A stretch of 64,000 bases of DNA. Source: Ophiosphaerella korrae. Its lineage: Eukaryota > Ascomycota > Dothideomycetes > Pleosporales > Phaeosphaeriaceae. The stretch spans positions 248,001 to 312,000 of the forward strand of contig JALNQF010000011.1 in NCBI GenBank assembly GCA_028456385.1, read 5' to 3'. The translations under genes and the position numbers were made by a program. Positions 58,564-64,000 of the stretch are shown here, one piece after another (position 1 is the first letter of the stretch; every line of letters begins with the position of its first letter). Under the pieces are notes generated by a model. It was not told the DNA's origin. It worked only from the letters and a program-made list of their open reading frames with translations, and made no database searches.

Positions 58564-59208
58564 GATGGACGGAGATAATGACAAACATTATGCCAGGGGG
58601 GCTTGTGCGCACACGGGACAGCGCACTCATACGTCTGGTCGAGCATTTGCTAGCCCTCAGCACAATCCCAGAGCAGCAAAGCATAAATTGAATGACGCCA
58701 GTGTATGCTTTTGTCACGCTTCGGGCAGCCAACTTGACTTGCCTGACGCGATGAAAACTGCTATCTCTCGGGGCTTCGTATGGTGGAACATCAGTGATAC
58801 TGCCACTCGGGCCACGCCAACATGCCATTGTTGTACCTTCACATTCATCAGTTGCATCTATGTAGCCTTAGCACAAGATTGAAGAAGAATACACCGTGTC
58901 CTTATCTATTGGTGACAGCTCTGCTACCAAACACTCACCGTGCGATTGGCCAAGAGCCTAAGCATCAAACGAATTGGGAAATCGCAAAGGACGGGAGGAA
59001 GGTGTGAAGCAATCAACCACGTGGACGATAACAACTACTCCAGCCTTTCTCAATCGACCATCAAATAGTACAACATCACATGCCCCTTGATCACTACATT
59101 CCCATTTCGTCACAAAGTCTAGCATAATATCGTTCTCTCTCGACACCGCACCGTCGCTATCCCGGAACATCGTAATCTTAACACCCTTGAGCGAAATTCC
59201 CCAGAGCC
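58564..59208. other. intergenic, nothing recognised
   Basis: About 640 bases after nudC; short motif-free frames only. Confidence 0.5.
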
Positions 59209-60141
59209 ATGGCGAGTCATGTGAACAAGAACAGGGACAAGGACAAGAAGGAAAGCACACAACCAGCAGACAGTGGCGAACAGGTTGAAAACCGTCTTGG
59301 TCCAAATGTACAAAGACCAGCTACATCCAAGCACACGGACGCAAAGCTTTCAAATTGGGTAGACCCCCAAGAAGCCCTTAATAATTCTGCTGAACTAGAA
59401 GACGAAATATTACGCGTATGAGGCCGTGACCGAGTGCCACTAGTAAAGAGACCACCTTTAGGGTTTCGCCCCTGTCTCTACTGGCCACTCCATTCCCAAA
59501 AGGGACTTATGTCGATCGCTGATTTTGGACGCCTAGTACACAAGATTGAAATCTATTCAGAAAAACAAAAGAAGAATCTACCCGAATGGACGTCACTTCA
59601 GCCCAATTGTTAGCTGCCGATATTGGTCCATGTCCGCAAAGACGCCGTACATTATGCCAGACGCGAGCAAATCTGGATAAGAAAATATTTGGAAAATTAC
59701 CGCGGCTTGTTAGATCTTAGAGACAAGGCTGTCCTTAAATGGCCAATCGATTCGTCCGGTCCCTGGTACGAATATGAATTACTTGATCTCATAGTAGACT
59801 AGGAGCTCGCCCTTCGGAATACGAATCAGACTATTGCGCCAATGCGTCCTGTTGAACCTTGTGAGTACCATCCCCCGCATGAGGCCTTCCCAAAACATCT
59901 ACTGACACAGTATGCCAATACTAATTATTTCCAGACTCTCAGCTCAAGCTGTCGACGAGAACGCCCGCAAAGATGATTTCCAAAAGCCCAAGACCCAGTG
60001 ATATGCCAGTTTCAGGTCTTCCTTATTTAAATGAAGTCGAAGCGATGATAGCGTGGTCATTACAATCTGCAGCCACTTTAAAATATGGTATTGGCTTCGT
60101 CAACATTGGAAAATTTAACCTACCCCCTGTCGTCCCTAATT
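59209..60141 (+). pseudogene. hypothetical protein pseudogene with three in-frame stops
   Basis: From the ATG at 59209 one frame reads protein-like sequence for about 220 codons and is interrupted by TGA (59419-59421), TAG (59608-59610) and TAG (59800-59802). After a plausible intron (GTGAGT donor near 59860, TTTCCAG acceptor at about 59934) the frame continues to a TGA at about 60141. Pieces between stops have ordinary composition (RREQIWIRKYLENYRGLL, WPIDSSGPWYEYELLDL) and no frameshift is needed. Each stop is one C-to-T change away from a sense codon (CGA or CAG). I do not recognise the family. Without the stops it would be about 295 codons. Chance readthrough of non-coding DNA is unlikely over this length but not excluded. 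Confidence 0.62.
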
Positions 60142-60455
60142 GAGCTAGTGGTGGACAAAATAAAGGATATTAGTATAGAAATGAGCGTAGAAGCGATAAT
60201 ACCAACTTCTAGTAAAGATCTGTGATATAATATTGCAATCCGACTGCTACGAACGATTGGAAAAGAGCAGTCCGAATTCCACTAACTGAAGGCGACATGC
60301 TTCTATACCCACCAAGCGATCGCACAAACATTTGCTAAGCACCACCTAATTCACTTCACCGTACTCTATTATTCGCCATAACCCAAAAATAGTGCGGAAA
60401 AAACTGTATTGCCCAGTAACAACAATATTGTAATGCTACAAACAAGACGCCATCA
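60142..60455. other. short intergenic gap
   Basis: Nothing recognised; probably the 3' tail of the minus-strand SMP gene. Confidence 0.5.
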
Positions 60456-63434
60456 TCACCCTCCCACCTTCTCCAACGCACTAACCTTCTCATATTTCAA
60501 ATCTGCCCGCAACCCACCATCCCCACTCTCATCCTTGTCCCCAGGCGTAGACGGTACACTCCCCTCCGCCACCGGTGCGGCAACAACGAAAAGCTCCTCC
60601 GCATCACCACCCGTGGATATCAGGCCGTGCCGCTGATGCTGCGCATCTACCGTCAGACTGGGCTGGCGCTGGCGTCGTTTGGGCAGAGGTGGCGGAGCTA
60701 TAGACCCAGTTGAGCTTGCGGCCGAGGATTTGCGGCGCGGGACTTGCCTGGTTTCGTCCAACGTGCTTGAGGGTTTGCGGAGGGGCATGTCGGTGCTGGG
60801 GTGGTGGACGGGAGGAGGTGGATGTAATTGTGGGTCGTCGGTATCTGAAGGTGGAGTGGTTGATGACGAGGGGCTTTGGAGACGTTCTTTGCTGCGTTGT
60901 TCAGAGAGGGGGTTAGATGGAGTGGGCTTGCGTTTTGCAATGTTGGCGAATGTGGATGCCGCTGCTGGTATGGCCCATGTTTGTCGCTTTTCTGTCCGCA
61001 TAGGTGGTGGAAGTGGTGTTCCTGGAGGTGGAAGAGGTTGGCCGCGACCCATGGGCTCCGCATGCGATTTTAATACAGATGTTGGCATTTCTGGTCGAGT
61101 TGGTGTTCCAGATGTAGATTCACTATCTACAAAGTGGCTTTCAATAGTGTTTGGCTTTATGTCGGTGCTAGTATTCCTTTGGTGGCTTGCGTTGCTCAAT
61201 TTTCGATTCGCTTGCGTGTTCTGTTTAGCAGCCAACCAGTTCCTGGCCGCTGCTGTAGCGGTGTTGAGTGACTGATTGAAAGTCGTCTTCTTCGGAGTAT
61301 GTGCGCCTACGGCGGCTGCAGCTGCGGCTGCAGCCGCAATCTCTTCGGCGGTCAGTTCCTTCGATTTTGACCGTACGTGAGCACCATTATTGGGTAGGAC
61401 AGGAGGAGAATCTAAGGTTTCGTAAGATGACGAAGATGCTGAAATATCATCTTCAGATGTACTCGCAAAAGCCGCCATTGACTGAGCTTTATCTGATCGC
61501 AATGGCGATTTCATTGGTGAATGGAGTGGAAGCGATTTGACACTTGTTGGTGTTGAGGCCTCCTGTTCTCGAAGCATCTCAACTGATGCACTTCCTGACC
61601 CCAGATGTGGTTGAGTTGCTGACGAACTTGATCGCATCGGTCGAGGTCTAACAGTACCTGACCGTAATTCTGCAGAAGATGTGCCTATTGTGGATTCTTC
61701 AGAGTCGACACTAGTGGGGAAAATCTTGTGTAAGTTGACCGAATCTGCCTTTTCGTCTAGATTTTCGGCGTCTATCGTGGCTTTTTCCAGTGTAGCATCA
61801 GCTTGCAGAGGATCTCCAATGTCATGCTCTTTACCCTTTGTATCATTTTGCCAGATCCCTCCTCGTATGGCTTGTGCCAGCGTATCAGTAAATGGCATAT
61901 CATCCCAGTTTGGTAGTACTAAAGTCTCATTTAATACTTCTCGTATGCGACTTTCGATGGCTCTGAGTATGACCCCGTAGGTGATCTGTCGCGAGCTGAC
62001 GATTGGCTCAAGCGAAAGCTCTAGTCGTGGCGGCGTTTCAAATGTTATCCAAATTCGGTTGCTAGGCGGTGGCTTTATTCTGATAAGTATGTGCCCGTCA
62101 AGCCTTTTCAAGATTGTCGCGAGAACGAGTGTGACTTCGCGAGCCTTGAAGCGGACACCAAGGTCTATTCGTGCGATTGCAGCAATCTCAATGCGGAAGT
62201 TACCCTTATAGCTGACATCGGCTTCAACAACAAGATCACCATCGACTGTAAGCTCCTTGAGTTTTGGGTTTGTCATAAAGGGAGGTAAAGTCCCCATATC
62301 GATGCTGCGCAATGTGACACTGCTGATGAGGGCAGGTTTTGGTACGCGTGCAATTTTCTTGGTGATTTTGGTAGCGATAAAATTCTTGATATCTGGTGTC
62401 TTGTACAAGCCAAGAAAGACTCTTCCAATGAGTGCATTGATCCATCGAGTGTGCATATTCTCTTCCGAGGCGTGTAATTGCTGAACTAGTTTGACGAGAT
62501 CTGGGGTGTCAAACTTGAGAGGTACCGGATGTGTGTTAGGGGCATTATTGTCTTGATGGTGTTCCTGAGCTTGTAGCATGGCGTGAAAGAAGTCTTCTTT
62601 TTCAGAACAGTTGTCAGAAAAGATATAGAATGACTTGTTCTCCTCTAAGCTGTCATGGTGGTGCTTCTGGGCTAGTCTTATGCCTGTACAAGTGAGTATG
62701 ATCGCTTCGGGCGGGGCTTAGGGGCAAAAAACTTACAGTTTCGTTTAATCCACAGCTCACCCTCAGGAATCTTCTCTCCACCAGCGTATACGTCTATATG
62801 ATAGTGCGTGAGGGATATGACGTGGCGAACTTCGAGCTGATCATCATTGTCGTAGAGCATGAGGTGCCCTAATCTGAATCGAATACTGTCAGAATTGCGA
62901 TCTATGTTTCATGTGGATGCCATACCTCAAAACAACATAGAAGACATTGCGCGCTCTCTTATTTTTAGCGTTCGACGTGTCCATAGAAGGGCTTGTAGTC
63001 TTATTTCTGTCGAATATGCTTCTATACATCGATTGATAGACGCTGGGACTTTCCATGGCCACAACGGCGCCAGCAGGTGTCGTGCGGTCCGGGGGCTTCC
63101 CATTGACACCACCCGGAACATACTCGCGACAAACAGCAAAATAGCCAGCAAAGGTATCTGGTTCGTCTGTCCTTCTTTTAAGTTTCTTTAAGATCTCCTC
63201 ATCAAGTCCTATGCCCAGATTTGTTCCGTCTTCGCCTTGTTTGTGTTCGAACTCGTTGGACTTGGTTTGTTGGTCTAGCGGACCCTCGGCGGGTGATGTT
63301 GGGGGAACGTCGACTTTTGTCGTAGCCCAGAACCATGCAAGAACAGCGGCTGCTGGCAGAAGAGTGAGACCGCCGATCATGTATCCCCATAGAAAGACCT
63401 TGAACGCTGCGCCATATCCCCAATCCCCACTCAT
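60456..63434 (-). CDS. NVJ2: Nvj2/TEX2-type SMP-domain lipid-transfer protein
   Basis: Exons 63434-62926, 62873-62737 and 62683-60456 (introns 52 and 53 nt), 957 aa. One membrane segment near residues 12-36 (FLWGYMIGGLTLLPAAAVLAWF) precedes a PH-like region split across the first two introns (FYVVLRLGHLMLYDNDDQLEVRHVI on both sides). The SMP domain, about 270-500, contains WINALIGRVFLGLYKT, FIATKITKKIARV, LTVDGDLVVEADVSY and GVILRAIESRIREVL. The last 450 residues are disordered and Ser/Thr/Pro-rich. In yeast this architecture (TM-PH-SMP) belongs to Nvj2, an ER protein that moves ceramide at nucleus-vacuole and ER-Golgi contacts. Both intron junctions keep the conserved reading. The long tail is normal for filamentous fungi. 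Intact. Confidence 0.88.
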
Positions 63435-64000
63435 CTTGCCTTCTTTGTTATGATCGTATACAGACCATCCTTCGCTGCCAACCCCCGTCTGTTCTTTCTA
63501 TCTTGCTCAAATAGAAGGCCGATCAAATACGGCAAACGAGGGAACCAGGTTTGTGGACGGTGACGCGAGACTGAGTACTAAAGCGGTTGGTGTAGCTGCT
63601 GCAGCTACCGGACGATACAAGCAAGCAATATAGCGGGAAGCAATATCTATAACGACGGCGTTTCAATCGAATCAGCCAAATCTCGGGTTCCGACTGTTGT
63701 TTGTGTCTCAGTCTTTCATTACGCGCTGCACAATCAAGGGCGGGGACCAAGGTCGGAGTTAACACGTGTGGAGTGAGCCGCATAGATCGGCAGCAGTCCA
63801 AGCGCGCTATGACGGCATTTTCGAGATGCAGCACACTTCCCAGCACATCGCATCTACACACAACTTGTTCAGACACAAAGTATGAATACGTTTGTGAACG
63901 AGCACCCAGTCAATATCCTGTATTATTTTTATTGGAAGAGGCTTACTCAACCATGCAATCAAACTCTAACTTGCAGAATCATCACGCGCTACGGACGCAC
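63435..64000. other. upstream region of the SMP gene, nothing else recognised
   Basis: Presumed promoter; short opposing frames without motifs. The window ends here, so a gene beginning to the right cannot be judged. Confidence 0.5.

Noticed and set aside
1..64000. CRISPR array, bacterial operons or phage genes
   Set aside because: No regularly spaced repeats; genes have spliceosomal introns and eukaryotic domain types throughout.

Overview
The window looks like nuclear DNA of a filamentous ascomycete, most likely a dothideomycete of the Pleosporales type. The evidence is many short spliceosomal introns (about 47-160 nt, with GTAAGT/GTATGT/GTACGT donors), a Zn2Cys6 regulator, secreted plant-wall and protein-degrading enzymes (AA9 and GH12), fungal housekeeping genes (phosphopantothenate-cysteine ligase, AP180/YAP180, NudC, an Nvj2-type SMP protein) and several loci with C-to-T type nonsense codons or transition-rich duplicated DNA, as repeat-induced point mutation (RIP) would leave. 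The lineage call is inference from gene content only. Exon borders were placed by hand from splice signals and reading-frame continuity.

Layout. 0.9-3.1 kb: coiled-coil protein of unknown role. 3.1-6.2 kb: gene-poor DNA with a small terminal-inverted-repeat element, degenerate tandem repeats with A/T runs, and a 169-bp duplication. 6.2-9.2 kb: two pepsin-type aspartic proteases transcribed divergently from one 0.56-kb promoter region. 10.5-11.0 kb: small Cys-rich protein. 13.5-15.9 kb: secreted S41 peptidase. 16.8-19.7 kb: six-exon Zn2Cys6 transcription factor. 20.2-21.3 kb: CoA biosynthesis ligase (CAB2). 22.4-22.9 kb: small secreted RNase-like gene with an early stop. 23.7-28.1 kb: MFS transporter and a cytochrome P450. 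30.1-31.5 kb: class III aminotransferase. 31.9-34.9 kb: charged low-complexity protein and a secreted AA9 LPMO.

36.9-42.2 kb is decayed accessory DNA: a broken MFS gene, a broken 2OG-Fe(II) dioxygenase, a nearly perfect 195-bp-arm inverted repeat, and an AT-rich island holding a probable solo LTR with a 5-bp target duplication. It leads into 42.3-51.0 kb, the most unusual part: a kinase-TPR gene, a tiny two-exon gene on the other strand, a large gene with one intact kinase domain plus one degenerate kinase-like domain, and a multi-exon CorA-like membrane protein gene. The three large genes each carry, or appear to carry, a lesion. Their domain types recall fungal incompatibility/NLR-like repertoires, so this may be a decaying or polymorphic allorecognition/immune-type cluster (inference).

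53.3-63.4 kb returns to ordinary genes: a GH12 endoglucanase, divergently arranged AP180 and NudC genes, a pseudogene with three in-frame stops, and an Nvj2-type lipid-transfer protein. I saw no convincing tRNA or rRNA gene, no CRISPR array and no polyketide or peptide synthetase.
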